61,025 bases of DNA from an uncultured Eubacterium sp. (GTDB taxonomy: Bacteria; Bacillota; Clostridia; Peptostreptococcales; Anaerovoracaceae). Numbering within the stretch: position 1 is the stretch's first letter; each line of letters starts with the position of its first letter. Below are positions 1 to 6,897 of the stretch, in pieces. Below the pieces are notes generated by a model, which did no database searches, had not been told where the DNA came from, and worked only from the letters and a program-made list of their open reading frames with translations. Made by a program: the position numbers and the translations under genes. The stretch spans positions 1 through 61,025 of the forward strand of contig CALBGO010000027.1 of assembly GCA_937894585.1 (NCBI GenBank), written 5' to 3'.

Positions 1-52
1 AAAGCTATCTAATTACCATAGAAGGCTAATTTACAGAAAAACTTTCACAGTC

Positions 53-769
53 TCAATTACCCAGCTTTTCGCAGTACTTTTCGGTAATCGTAATCCAGCC
101 GCCACTCTTTAATTTACCGCGGTTCCCCTTCTTATTGACTCTAACAATCTGATAGGTTTTACCCTTTTCAAGCAGGTCGATTCGCTTCGAAGTCAGCTTG
201 TCCGTTTTACGAACAATCAGCTTACCTTTCGTGCGAACCTTAAACTTCTGACCTGTGAGTAGTGCGTGCACATCTTCCCACTTGCTCTGTTCGATGTATG
301 GCAGCGGACATACTTTCCCATTCACATCAAAGTGTCTAATAACGTGTGCATTATCAATCTTCTGCCGCTTCTGAATCCCTTGAACAAGTTTTGCGGTATT
401 CTCAAGGGTTTTCTTGCTGATATAAAGATTTCCGCTGTCAGAACGCTTACAGCACATCTCAATGGAAATGCTGTTGTTATTCGTGCATTTACCGAAGTAT
501 TTTGCGCCATATTTAGCATACGGACTCCCCTGATCTAACAGCCCTCTCGAACCGACAGCCCAAGCAGCATTTTTCTCCGATACAGACTGCACAATGCAAT
601 CATCATCGACAAAATAGTGGGCGGAAGCACCTCTGTCTCCGCCCTGAAAGTATTTGCCGTTGTTTTCGGCAGATGAAGCAGCACCTACCCAGTGAATTAC
701 AATATACTTGTTTTTCTTACCCGATAATACATCGTGATTATATTGGGTAAACATTCTCTTAATGTTCAT
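53..769 (-). CDS. Phage endolysin, N-acetylmuramoyl-L-alanine amidase
   Basis: This is probably the prophage lysin that cuts the amide bond between MurNAc and L-Ala in peptidoglycan. The first 150 residues are an Amidase_2 (PGRP-like) domain, with YIVIHWVGA near the start, SAHYFVDD in the middle and HVIRHFDVNGKVCP containing the late zinc ligands His and Cys. The last 70 residues form an SH3b-like wall-binding region (FKVRTKGKLIVRK through GGWITI). I chose the ATG at 769 because AGGAGGCGGGGAAA precedes it; the longer reading frame overlaps the upstream gene. It is the last gene at the left edge of the prophage, separated from the holin by the antirepressor group. Confidence 0.9.
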   Translation of the reverse strand: MNIKRMFTQYNHDVLSGKKNKYIVIHWVGAASSAENNGKYFQGGDRGASAHYFVDDDCIVQSVSEKNAAWAVGSRGLLDQGSPYAKYGAKYFGKCTNNNSISIEMCCKRSDSGNLYISKKTLENTAKLVQGIQKRQKIDNAHVIRHFDVNGKVCPLPYIEQSKWEDVHALLTGQKFKVRTKGKLIVRKTDKLTSKRIDLLEKGKTYQIVRVNKKGNRGKLKSGGWITITEKYCEKLGN

Positions 770-783
770 TTTCCCCGCCTCCT

Positions 784-1593
784 TTACACACAAAGCAGTC
801 TGAAAGTTTCTCTGCCTTTCGGCGTAACTAAAGTTTGCGTACCACTCCACTTTGTTTTTTCGTTATAGGTTTCCTTTATCTCAAAGAGTCCGTCATTTTT
901 ACTTGCATAAGGCATAATTTTCCCCTTCTTGTCACGATAAATGTATTTTTTGTCCAAGAGGAACTTTATAAAGTCATTCTGCTTTACGCCAAGTTCTTTC
1001 GCAGTCTCTCTGAAGCTCGTCAAAAGATTTCTGTCAACCAGTTCGTCGAAGTAATCGGCTTTCGGCTGCATAATCTGTTTGTCGACGGTGAGTGCCGAGT
1101 TGGCAGCTTGCAAAGCCTTATTTTTATCCTGCTCCTCTTTTAAGGCTGTGCACAGCTTAATCATAGTATCAGGATTCAGAATCACTTCCTCTAATTTCTC
1201 CGGTGTCATATATGCACCGTGCTTATGGATAGACGGGAGTACTTCCGCAGTCACCCAATGTTTGAATTTTTTAGCTGTCGGAAGTTTGCTTGACAGAATA
1301 AGGCTGTACAAGCCGGATTCGTTGATAATGGTCACGCCCCTGTTTGGTATATTGCCATCGACGAAATTTGCAGGAAACGCGTCTTTGGGTATATGATTTT
1401 CTATGGTCGTAACTTCCGACCTTTTAAGAATTCCTCTGTCCGTCTCATCGACATGATTGATTATGGCGTCTTTTGTATTTGAGTAGCCTAACGACTTCGC
1501 CACATCTTTCCCGACAAACCACGGTTCACCGTCTTTTTCAATTACTCTAACTTCCCCAAATTCTGTATTCTTAAAAACCTGTAAATTATTCAT
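784..1593 (-). CDS. Phage antirepressor, BRO-N plus KilAC domains
   Basis: A DNA-binding antirepressor expected to counter the prophage repressor. The N-terminal half is a BRO-N domain (PWFVGKDVAKSLGY, then RGVTIINESGLYSLI and FKHWVTAEVLPSI). A short coiled linker follows, then a C-terminal KilAC/ANT domain beginning near QIMQPKADYFDELV and containing TAKELGVKQNDFIKFL. The ATG at 1593 is preceded by GAAAGGAGC; the frame is open further upstream but without a site. The start lies inside the 3' end of the preceding gene (stop TAA within ATGAATAA), so translation is probably coupled. Confidence 0.9.
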   Translation of the reverse strand: MNNLQVFKNTEFGEVRVIEKDGEPWFVGKDVAKSLGYSNTKDAIINHVDETDRGILKRSEVTTIENHIPKDAFPANFVDGNIPNRGVTIINESGLYSLILSSKLPTAKKFKHWVTAEVLPSIHKHGAYMTPEKLEEVILNPDTMIKLCTALKEEQDKNKALQAANSALTVDKQIMQPKADYFDELVDRNLLTSFRETAKELGVKQNDFIKFLLDKKYIYRDKKGKIMPYASKNDGLFEIKETYNEKTKWSGTQTLVTPKGRETFRLLCV

Positions 1594-1885
1594 GTGTATG
1601 CTCCTTTCCAAATAATCCATTTACTGTACCCCCCCCCGATGAAATTCCAAGCATTGTCAGCGCATATTGATAGCCTTGCAGAAAGCCTTGTCTTTCATGC
1701 TCCGCTTCTGCGTTTGTAATGGCAGCTTCTATTTTGAAGAAAAGCTCCTTATCGTATCGCATTAGCGGATTTAAATACTTGTAATACTCTGCCCGCGCTT
1801 TTCTTGTTCTCTCGCTTTCTTCTGCTTCTTCGCAGTAATCTCCATAAAAGTATTTGTCCAACTGTTTTTCTAATCTTTTGTTCAT
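1586..1885 (-). CDS. Small DUF6809-like phage protein, copy 1
   Basis: A 99-residue protein of unknown function. It is clearly paralogous to the gene at 24488..24742: both start MNKRLEKQL, share YDKELF.KIE, and end with GFLQGYQYAL. The type resembles small DUF6809 proteins of Firmicutes, but I am not certain of the family name. The last 18 residues, after LGISS, have no counterpart in the paralog. They are read through a run of nine G residues on the coding strand, so this tail may be the product of tract slippage. The stop codon overlaps the antirepressor start. Confidence 0.7.
   Translation of the reverse strand: MNKRLEKQLDKYFYGDYCEEAEESERTRKARAEYYKYLNPLMRYDKELFFKIEAAITNAEAEHERQGFLQGYQYALTMLGISSGGGTVNGLFGKEHTHE
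1629..1637. repeat. Nine-base C/G homopolymer tract
   Basis: Nine consecutive C on the plus strand (G on the coding strand), inside the 3' end of the DUF6809-like gene and 36 bases upstream of the antirepressor start. By hand translation, nine G let the upstream frame run to a stop overlapping the antirepressor ATG. Eight G would stop it early, and ten G would end it on an ATGA overlap. Confidence 0.85.
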
Positions 1886-1971
1886 AATAAAAAACTCCTT
1901 TCAATTTTTTGGTTCTTGAAAGAAGTCTCCAACTGCATTATAATGTTCACAGAAGGAAACTTCTAATAGCG

Positions 1972-2022
1972 AATAAGTAATCCAATCTTTGGTCGGGGCG
2001 GATTACTTATTTTTTAATTTTT
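1972..2022 (+). terminator. Hairpin with plus-strand T tract
   Basis: A perfect 12-base inverted repeat (AATAAGTAATCC at 1972-1983, its complement at 2000-2011) is followed on the plus strand by TTTTTAATTTTTT. It has the form of a rho-independent terminator for plus-strand transcription, although the neighbouring genes are on the minus strand. It overlaps the stop codon of the ribbon-helix-helix gene. Confidence 0.55.
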
Positions 2023-2168
2023 TGATAAACCTCGTCTATTCCCATACGCAAAACATCTGATTCGGATAAGTTTAATGCTTCACAGCATACGCGTAACTTT
2101 TTAACATCTTCCTCTGACATTCTCGCGCGTTTTACAATTGTTTTCGGGTTTTCGGTCGGTCTGCCCAT
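2007..2168 (-). CDS. Small ribbon-helix-helix-like regulator
   Basis: A 53-residue protein beginning MGRPTENPKT, a start seen in many small phage and plasmid ribbon-helix-helix proteins. It has a basic N-terminal strand, then EEDVKKLRVCCEALNLSES, which fits the two helices of that fold. It probably regulates the adjacent short operon with the antirepressor. A GTG at 2192 would add eight residues (MIQVEKKK); neither start has a strong SD site, and I prefer the ATG because of the typical MGRP beginning. Confidence 0.6.
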   Translation of the reverse strand: MGRPTENPKTIVKRARMSEEDVKKLRVCCEALNLSESDVLRMGIDEVYQKIKK

Positions 2169-2201
2169 TTTCTTCTTTTCTACTTGAATCACCTCTTGAC
2201 T

Positions 2202-2275
2202 CTTGCCTTATGACCAGCTACATGCTATATTGTAATTGGTACAGGCGGCGGCAAGTGCCGCCTGTGTTTTTTGGT
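2202..2275 (+). promoter_or_regulatory. Plus-strand promoter followed at once by a terminator hairpin
   Basis: On the plus strand there is TTGCCT, 17 bases, TATATT, then a 9-bp stem (ACAGGCGGC at 2241-2249 with its complement at 2257-2265) and GTTTTTTGG. Transcription from this promoter would make only a hairpin of about 40 bases. The start ACAGGC with a hairpin matches the three leader elements at 29.2, 30.3 and 30.9 kb. There is no SD site or ORF after it. Confidence 0.4.
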
Positions 2276-2285
2276 TTAGCCTTGC

Positions 2286-2423
2286 TTACTTAAGCAGGGC
2301 TTTTACTTTTTCTTTGGCTTCCTCAAGATTGTTACATTCATTGAGGATTTCTAAAATCTTTCTCGTCTGATTTTCTTCCGCCGTTTCTTTTAATAATTCG
2401 CCCACATTCATTTCTTCGTCCAT
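2286..2423 (-). CDS. Hypothetical 45-residue acidic helical protein
   Basis: A short ORF starting MDEEMNVGELLKETAEENQ and ending EKVKALLK, with a good SD site (GGAAAGGAGAAAAAT) and a strong promoter 60 bases upstream. It is charged and predicted helical, with no recognisable domain. It is the first gene of the short minus-strand unit that continues with the ribbon-helix-helix protein, the DUF6809-like protein, the antirepressor and the amidase. It might be an antitoxin-like or regulator-binding peptide, but nothing in the sequence proves this. Confidence 0.55.
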   Translation of the reverse strand: MDEEMNVGELLKETAEENQTRKILEILNECNNLEEAKEKVKALLK

Positions 2424-2480
2424 ATTTTTCTCCTTTCCGGCTTCTTGCCTGCCTTACTCGTCATCTCTGACTGTAATTAT

Positions 2481-2509
2481 ATTATAACTTATGTAGCTAC
2501 AAAAGTCAA
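2481..2509 (-). promoter_or_regulatory. Strong sigma-A-type promoter with internal palindrome
   Basis: On the minus strand: TTGACT, 17-base spacer, TATAAT. The spacer holds TGTAGCTACA, a perfect 10-bp palindrome, a plausible operator for the nearby ribbon-helix-helix protein. It would transcribe the 45-residue ORF and the antirepressor module independently of the late operon. Confidence 0.7.
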
Positions 2510-2527
2510 GAGGTTTTTTATATTTTT

Positions 2528-2746
2528 TTATTTTCTGTCCTTTAAGCCTTTCGTTGTCGGCTCTACAAACACTCCGATAACTGCCATTACCACAGATACA
2601 AGCATATAAGGGTTTGTGATAAGTCCCTTAAAAGCTTCTGCAACTGCGTTCCAAGTGGTTAATGTCTCTGGGGAAATTCCCATAGCTGTCAGCATAACGC
2701 CGAGAAGACCAAACCAAAACCAAGGGTTCTTAAATCTGTTGTTCAT
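2528..2746 (-). CDS. Phage holin, phi-LC3 type
   Basis: A 72-residue membrane protein. It begins with a short polar region (MNNRFKNPWFWFGL), then has two hydrophobic segments (about residues 9-25 and 45-62) and a charged C-terminus (TTKGLKDRK), matching class II holins. It should form the membrane lesion that releases or activates the amidase. The ATG at 2746 follows AAGGAGGTACATT. It is immediately downstream of the XhlA-like gene, a normal lysis pair. Confidence 0.85.
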   Translation of the reverse strand: MNNRFKNPWFWFGLLGVMLTAMGISPETLTTWNAVAEAFKGLITNPYMLVSVVMAVIGVFVEPTTKGLKDRK

Positions 2747-2757
2747 AATGTACCTCC

Positions 2758-3066
2758 TTACATTCCAATCTGTCTGAATATAAATCCAATTAAAATACCA
2801 ACTATAACTGTCACTGCGTACGATATAACTTTTCTCCACATCTCTCCATCACGATCTTCCAGCCGTCGCAGCCTATCAGACTGCTCATGTTGCTCCTCCG
2901 TCATGTTCTTAACTGACGAAGCAAGATCCTGTACAGACAGAGCGATATTGGTCATCTGTTCGGTTTGCTGTTCAAGATTGGTTAGCCTGCGTGAGATTCG
3001 ACGGTGTTCATCTTCCATCCGCCGCCGAAACTCTTCGTGCTCCGCCCGGGTAATCGGGTTGTCCAT
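2758..3066 (-). CDS. XhlA-like lysis-associated membrane protein
   Basis: A 102-residue protein with a long charged coiled coil (residues 5-75, rich in Arg and Glu) and one C-terminal transmembrane segment (VISYAVTVIVGILIGFIF). This is the layout of the hemolysin XhlA family, which in PBSX acts with the holin in lysis. It lies 11 bases upstream of the holin. Confidence 0.8.
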   Translation of the reverse strand: MDNPITRAEHEEFRRRMEDEHRRISRRLTNLEQQTEQMTNIALSVQDLASSVKNMTEEQHEQSDRLRRLEDRDGEMWRKVISYAVTVIVGILIGFIFRQIGM

Positions 3067-3074
3067 ACTCCCTC

Positions 3075-3224
3075 CTATTCTGCTGCCACCGCAGCAATGA
3101 TCTTATCCACCGTGTTCTGTTCTGCCCTGGCCAAATTGTCCTCATAAATCTGGCTGGACTCCTCCATCTGTTTGTTATGCAGCTCCTGCTGCTCTTTTAG
3201 GGCAATTATTGTTTCTACATTCAT
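3075..3224 (-). CDS. Hypothetical 49-residue protein upstream of lysis genes
   Basis: It starts MNVETIIALKEQQELHNKQM and ends KIIAAVAAE, an amphipathic helical protein without a known domain. The SD site is GGAAAGGAGCGGCG. Its start codon overlaps the stop of the reverse-transcriptase-like remnant (TGA at 3221-3223), so it was probably coupled to that gene when it was intact. Confidence 0.65.
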   Translation of the reverse strand: MNVETIIALKEQQELHNKQMEESSQIYEDNLARAEQNTVDKIIAAVAAE

Positions 3225-3855
3225 CGCCGCTCCTTTCCGGATATAAAATCCTGTAAAAATAGCTCACCAAAGAGACGATCCATGTTCTGGACCGTCCTAA
3301 ATGAATCACACTGAGATGCATATCCTTTCCAGCTTTGATAGCTTTGCCTGATGGCCTGAAAGTCAATTCTGCCTTCGTCCAGCATCTGTTTCTGCTTCCG
3401 CATAAGACGCCGCCGCTTGGTGATGTTGTGTAGCCTGTCACCGCCACAGTCTGCTCGCTGGTAAAAGTTGCTGTAACCACCATACCCGTAAGATCCAAGG
3501 TCTCATTTTTGTTGTAAGCCGTCTTTGTCGGCGGTGTAGTGATAGCAATGGACCGTAACACTCTATTAACGGTAATAGCCTGGGTTGTGGAATAGCCTAC
3601 TTGACCTTCCCATACCCAAGCTATATTGATTTTGTCGATATTTTCATAAAGCACCGTCCCTGCTGTAGGCGTAAAAGTGCATTCCGATGTAACGTCTTCG
3701 CTCGTTCCGTCAGAGTATTCCGCTGTGACCACCATACCTGTAAGGTCTAGCTGTTCCCCGGCTGTATATGTTGTTTTTGTTGGCGGCGTGGTTACTTTAA
3801 TACTGGTGGGGATAACGATCTTCCGGTTGCCGCCACTTCCTCTTACACTAATCAT
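3175..3855 (-). CDS. Tail protein with bacterial Ig-like (Big_3-type) domains, truncated by fusion
   Basis: After MISVRGSGGNRK, two tandem Ig-like repeats are visible (residues 18-97 and 101-149), each with TTPPTKT.Y, LDLTGMVVTA and a conserved VT end. Such domains are common in exposed tail fibres and adhesins of Clostridia phages. From about residue 150 the translation (VLCGSRNRC onward) is a frame-shifted reading of the reverse-transcriptase remnant and looks like junk. The true gene probably continued into a C-terminal receptor-binding domain now lost. No normal SD site precedes the ATG at 3855, only AAAGGGGG; the poly-G leader ORF upstream may drive it. Confidence 0.65.
   Translation of the reverse strand: MISVRGSGGNRKIVIPTSIKVTTPPTKTTYTAGEQLDLTGMVVTAEYSDGTSEDVTSECTFTPTAGTVLYENIDKINIAWVWEGQVGYSTTQAITVNRVLRSIAITTPPTKTAYNKNETLDLTGMVVTATFTSEQTVAVTGYTTSPSGGVLCGSRNRCWTKAELTFRPSGKAIKAGKDMHLSVIHLGRSRTWIVSLVSYFYRILYPERSGDECRNNNCPKRAAGAA
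3221..3421 (-). pseudogene. C-terminal remnant of a phage reverse transcriptase
   Basis: In the frame different from the Ig-domain gene, an uninterrupted stretch of about 66 codons reads TKRRRLMRKQKQMLDEGRI, then SYQSWKGYASQCDSF and MDRLFGELF, and ends at a TGA that overlaps the next gene. A run of basic residues, a linker (LDEGRI) and an S..SW.G.A motif resemble the C-terminal thumb region of group II-like and diversity-generating-retroelement reverse transcriptases. The polymerase domain, including any YxDD motif, is absent here and elsewhere in the window. The likely cause is a deletion that joined this tail to the Ig-domain gene. The family call rests on memory of related proteins. Confidence 0.55.
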
Positions 3856-3885
3856 TTCCCATGCCCCCTTTCGGGGCTTTTCTAG

Positions 3886-3921
3886 TTAAGGGCTGCCCCC
3901 CCCCCGAGATTTTTCAAACAT
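3886..3921 (-). CDS. Leader ORF carrying a 10-G tract
   Basis: An ATG at 3921 has an excellent SD site (AAGGAGGGTAGAAA) and reads MFEKSRGGGSP then stop. The tract of ten G starts at the sixth codon. With eleven G the frame would instead run 24 codons and end at a TAG overlapping the ATG of the Ig-domain gene (AATGATTAG), allowing translational coupling. This looks like a slippage-controlled leader. It could also be the eroded start of the original gene. Confidence 0.45.
   Translation of the reverse strand: MFEKSRGGGSP
3896..3905. repeat. Ten-base C/G homopolymer tract
   Basis: Ten consecutive C on the plus strand, the longest homopolymer of this kind in the window, placed 41 bases before the start of the Ig-domain tail gene and within six codons of a well-placed ATG. 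Confidence 0.85.
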
Positions 3922-3933
3922 TTTCTACCCTCC

Positions 3934-4356
3934 TTAAGCTAACTTAAAATAATGGTCTATCAGCTGATCCGGCGTGTACTGTAAGGGAATGCCGCTATCT
4001 CTTATGCAAATATAAAGGATATTACTATAGATGTAATACTTATCCTTAAATACCTGCATGTTTACAACAAACGGAATCGGATCTTCTTTCGTGCCTGCGT
4101 GAGTTTCATTGATCGCTTCGTAAAGTGCCGGCGCAAGATCCGGTGTCCAGTTATCTAAAATCTTTGTAATTGGTTTCGGTACTCTGTATAAGTTTTTATT
4201 CCAAACAAATCGATTCGCACCTTTATCAATCATCTCCTGAGTCACGGCCTGTCCGATCGGAAGCTGCGGATATAATTCTTTACTTTTTACCGCAACTGCA
4301 TCCGGCGTAGTATTCCGCATCTCTCTAATTGTTCGCACGATTTGTTCCATATTCAC
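3934..4356 (-). CDS. Phage tail-associated carbohydrate-binding-like protein
   Basis: A 140-residue protein. The arrangement of aromatic residues and phrases (ANRFVWNKNLYRVPKP, NWTPDLAPALYEAI, HAGTKEDPIPF, YYIYSNILYICIRDSG) resembles the chitin-binding CBM5/12-like repeats often found in phage fibre or fibre-assembly proteins. A GTG at 4356 is the best start: AGGAGG lies ten bases before it. It follows the previous gene with a short overlap and belongs to the fibre cluster. Confidence 0.6.
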   Translation of the reverse strand: MNMEQIVRTIREMRNTTPDAVAVKSKELYPQLPIGQAVTQEMIDKGANRFVWNKNLYRVPKPITKILDNWTPDLAPALYEAINETHAGTKEDPIPFVVNMQVFKDKYYIYSNILYICIRDSGIPLQYTPDQLIDHYFKLA

Positions 4357-4661
4357 TTCTCGCTCACCTCCTGTACAATAATAGTTGCTGCCTCATCGAG
4401 AGTGTATTTTTTTTCCGGTTTCGGCAGTGATGCAATAAAAAAATCATACTCGTCTTTTGTGATTTCTGACATCGTATAAACTTCTGATGGATTATCTTTA
4501 ATCTCTCGTATCTGATAAATCACATCGCCGTTTCTGCTAACTACTCCATCAGGTTCAGCCTCCGTTGACAAATACATTCTGTTTTTCTCATTCCATTCAA
4601 CAAAAAATGGATTTTCAATGCAATCAACAATTTCATTTGTTTTTGTTATTTTCAAGTACAT
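4353..4661 (-). CDS. Hypothetical phage tail-fibre cluster protein
   Basis: A 102-residue acidic protein (MYLKITKTNEIVDCIENPFF to EAATIIVQEVSEK) without a recognised domain. It sits between the lectin-like tail protein and the CBM-like protein, so a role in fibre assembly is likely. The ATG at 4661 follows AGAGGTGGATTT. Confidence 0.6.
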   Translation of the reverse strand: MYLKITKTNEIVDCIENPFFVEWNEKNRMYLSTEAEPDGVVSRNGDVIYQIREIKDNPSEVYTMSEITKDEYDFFIASLPKPEKKYTLDEAATIIVQEVSEK

Positions 4662-4678
4662 AAATCCACCTCTTTTCA

Positions 4679-5923
4679 TCAGATGCAGAAGCCAAAAGAA
4701 ATACCCAATGTCACATCAGCGCTGCCATTATACGGAGCACCAGATTCACTAACACAACAGAAATAACTTATAGCACTTGCGTGTGGTGAGCGAAGCCACC
4801 ACAAATCCGAAGCACCATTTACTTTCTTAATTCTGCTTGTATTATTTGTGAAAATAGGATATTTTGTACCCTCGCCAGTTCCAGCACTATAAGTATCTGT
4901 ACCGAATGCTTCAATTTCGGCAGGTATCCACAAATAGTCTTTGGTTTTAGATATTGTGTTGCTGCTGTAATAATTTTTTTTATAAATCTGCTTAATAACG
5001 CTTTTCCACTCTGTAGGAAACTGACCGATGCAGGTGCCGTTTAAAAAACTTCTTAAATTAGACTTTTCCCACCCTCCACTGTTTGTGTGTGTAGAATTCA
5101 TTTTCCTTTTAGTATTTAAGCTGTCTTTCATAATGAATGTAAAAGGTGCTTTTCCACCTGCTACTAAGTCATCGTGCTGCAAGTCTGCAAGAATCATCGT
5201 GATAGTCTCACCAGTAGTTAGTTTGATATTCATAGTATCTCCAATCGTCAGTGCTGTTTTTGATACATTTCCAACATCAACCATCCACTGGTTGCCATTC
5301 TTATAGCCATCCTTGCCTAATTCGTCTAACATTTCTGGTGTCATTTCGGACAATGGCGGAATAACCGCCCATTTGCCTGTCGGTATCCCGCTTCCTGTCT
5401 GTGACGCATCCTCATTGTAAATTCCGTCTTTACTTTTCGGAAATAATGCGAAATAATAAGTCTTATCATTTATTAATCCTGTAATTTGATATGCCGTGCT
5501 TTTATGGGCATTTCTTGTAGTGCTGATGTACTTTAAAACCCCATCAGTTCTGTTTGTAGGTATATGGCTTTCGTTCATAATAAGCTCTGTCGCCACCCAT
5601 TCATTTAGGTTGATCCCTTGTACGATTTCATCGGTCGGATCGGTCCACTTTAAAGATATTGTTTTATCTCCAACTTCAACAGAAATTCCTGTTATAGGGT
5701 ATGGTTTAAACTTATTAAGTTTTAATGTTCCAACTCGTCTCACACCGCTTTCGTCGGAGTAAACATTTCCCACAAGGACTTTGTCAGGAGAAGTAGTGCC
5801 GAGACCGCCAATGACGGAAACCTTACCACTCCCTCTGCTTTCCAAATCTGCAATTTTCTTTCCTGAAGAATTTACCAGTTCTTTTGCGGCAGCTCCTCCC
5901 GCTCCTCTTACGCTTGAGCTCAT
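4679..5923 (-). CDS. Tail fibre/receptor-binding protein with DUF6273 C-type-lectin-like end
   Basis: A 414-residue protein, probably exposed at the tail tip. Residues 1-70 contain SSVRGAGGAAAKELVNSSG and a small repeat also found in the neighbouring Ig-domain gene. Residues 75-180 form a fibronectin type III-like domain (ISLKWTDPTDE, STAYQITGLINDKTYYFALF). The C-terminal 210 residues are a DUF6273-type domain (NGNQWMVD, GWEKSNLRSFLN, LWIPAEIEAFG, DLWWLRSPHAS, ISFGFCI). This fold hosts the variable region in many diversity-generating retroelements. The stop of the upstream gene overlaps its ATG. Confidence 0.8.
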   Translation of the reverse strand: MSSSVRGAGGAAAKELVNSSGKKIADLESRGSGKVSVIGGLGTTSPDKVLVGNVYSDESGVRRVGTLKLNKFKPYPITGISVEVGDKTISLKWTDPTDEIVQGINLNEWVATELIMNESHIPTNRTDGVLKYISTTRNAHKSTAYQITGLINDKTYYFALFPKSKDGIYNEDASQTGSGIPTGKWAVIPPLSEMTPEMLDELGKDGYKNGNQWMVDVGNVSKTALTIGDTMNIKLTTGETITMILADLQHDDLVAGGKAPFTFIMKDSLNTKRKMNSTHTNSGGWEKSNLRSFLNGTCIGQFPTEWKSVIKQIYKKNYYSSNTISKTKDYLWIPAEIEAFGTDTYSAGTGEGTKYPIFTNNTSRIKKVNGASDLWWLRSPHASAISYFCCVSESGAPYNGSADVTLGISFGFCI

Positions 5924-6348
5924 TTTTTAATCACCTGCCTTATGATGGGGATGTCTATCGTCGGTACATCTCCTTTTGCATAAAGTACATTTTCCGGATA
6001 ATTCCCTTTAATATCTGCCGAATTCCAAGCATCTACCTGATCCTGCGAAGCTGCGCCGCCATCGATTTCTACGATGATATCATACTGCGCATTCGGATAT
6101 TCTGACTCAAAACTGTAGGTTTTTGAACTTGCCGTCCACTTGTTTGCACTTAGCGTTGCAGCTGCTATTACCGGCTTCACCTGTAATTCGGTTGCTTTCT
6201 TTTCTGCATCTTCCACCCGAGTGCGAACCTCTTCAGTCAGCTCCTTTGTATGATCCCAGTTTTCATTCAGTGCTTTTGTGATATTAAAGGTCTGATTTTC
6301 GTCCGTTTCCGGATTATACTTAAAAAAATTAAACGGTTTCCACGCCAT
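5920..6348 (-). CDS. Phage tail fibre-like protein
   Basis: A 142-residue protein starting MAWKPFNFFKYNPETDENQT, with a short coiled coil (TKELTEEVRTRVEDAEKKA) and a beta-rich C-terminal half. This is typical of small proteins linking baseplate and fibre in Clostridia phages. It ends in an ATGA overlap with the lectin-like gene. Confidence 0.6.
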   Translation of the reverse strand: MAWKPFNFFKYNPETDENQTFNITKALNENWDHTKELTEEVRTRVEDAEKKATELQVKPVIAAATLSANKWTASSKTYSFESEYPNAQYDIIVEIDGGAASQDQVDAWNSADIKGNYPENVLYAKGDVPTIDIPIIRQVIKK

Positions 6349-6363
6349 CTCCTTCCTCCCTTC

Positions 6364-6897
6364 TTAAAATGCAAAATCTCCAATCTTATGTGATTGGAGT
6401 TCTCTTATCGTCATCGCATTCACATCCCTAACATAAAGATAGATTGCGATAAATATAATCGGGATGTGCGCCGGCTTCACCTCTTCAAGCGCATCCTTTA
6501 ATCCTTCGGTGTCTTTCGGTATGCCTAAAGTATCATTGAATGTAATCTCAATTTTATTTCCAGTGTTGAATTTTACATCAACTTTTCCATACTTCCAGGA
6601 GTCAGCCACTTCCTGCAGCAGCTCTACATTTACTTTTCCGGTTGCTTTCCAGCGTGCCTCAATGGTAGCTCTGCGGCCGTCAAGGTCCTGCCCGGGTTTT
6701 GGCACAATCTGCATTTTCTCTTCCCAGAATCTTACCATCTCTTCGCTGCAAGTCTGAAATATCATATCAGTGCGGATCCGATCCCCTGCAGAGTCGGTTC
6801 GGTCCATCTCGGCTCCGATTGCTTTTATGACATCCTGCACCATCAAATCATCCGAATTCAGCTTATTTAGCCTCTTCAGGATTTTATCATCACGCAT
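6364..6897 (-). CDS. Phage tail protein, DUF2313/YmfQ family
   Basis: A 177-residue baseplate-associated protein. YmfQ/Mu gp48-like features include SAGDRIRTDMIFQTCSEEMVRFWE, then RRATIEARWKATGKVN and EVKPAHIPIIF. In Mu-like and PBSX-like phages this gene always follows the baseplate J gene, as here, where it overlaps by eight bases. Confidence 0.85.
   Translation of the reverse strand: MRDDKILKRLNKLNSDDLMVQDVIKAIGAEMDRTDSAGDRIRTDMIFQTCSEEMVRFWEEKMQIVPKPGQDLDGRRATIEARWKATGKVNVELLQEVADSWKYGKVDVKFNTGNKIEITFNDTLGIPKDTEGLKDALEEVKPAHIPIIFIAIYLYVRDVNAMTIRELQSHKIGDFAF

Noticed and set aside
1..52. Left prophage attachment site at the window start
   Set aside because: No cotJC-like sequence is present in these bases, so the left end lies outside the window.
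4681..5000. Template repeat of a diversity-generating retroelement
   Set aside because: No near-copy of the lectin-like 3' end was seen elsewhere in the window by eye.
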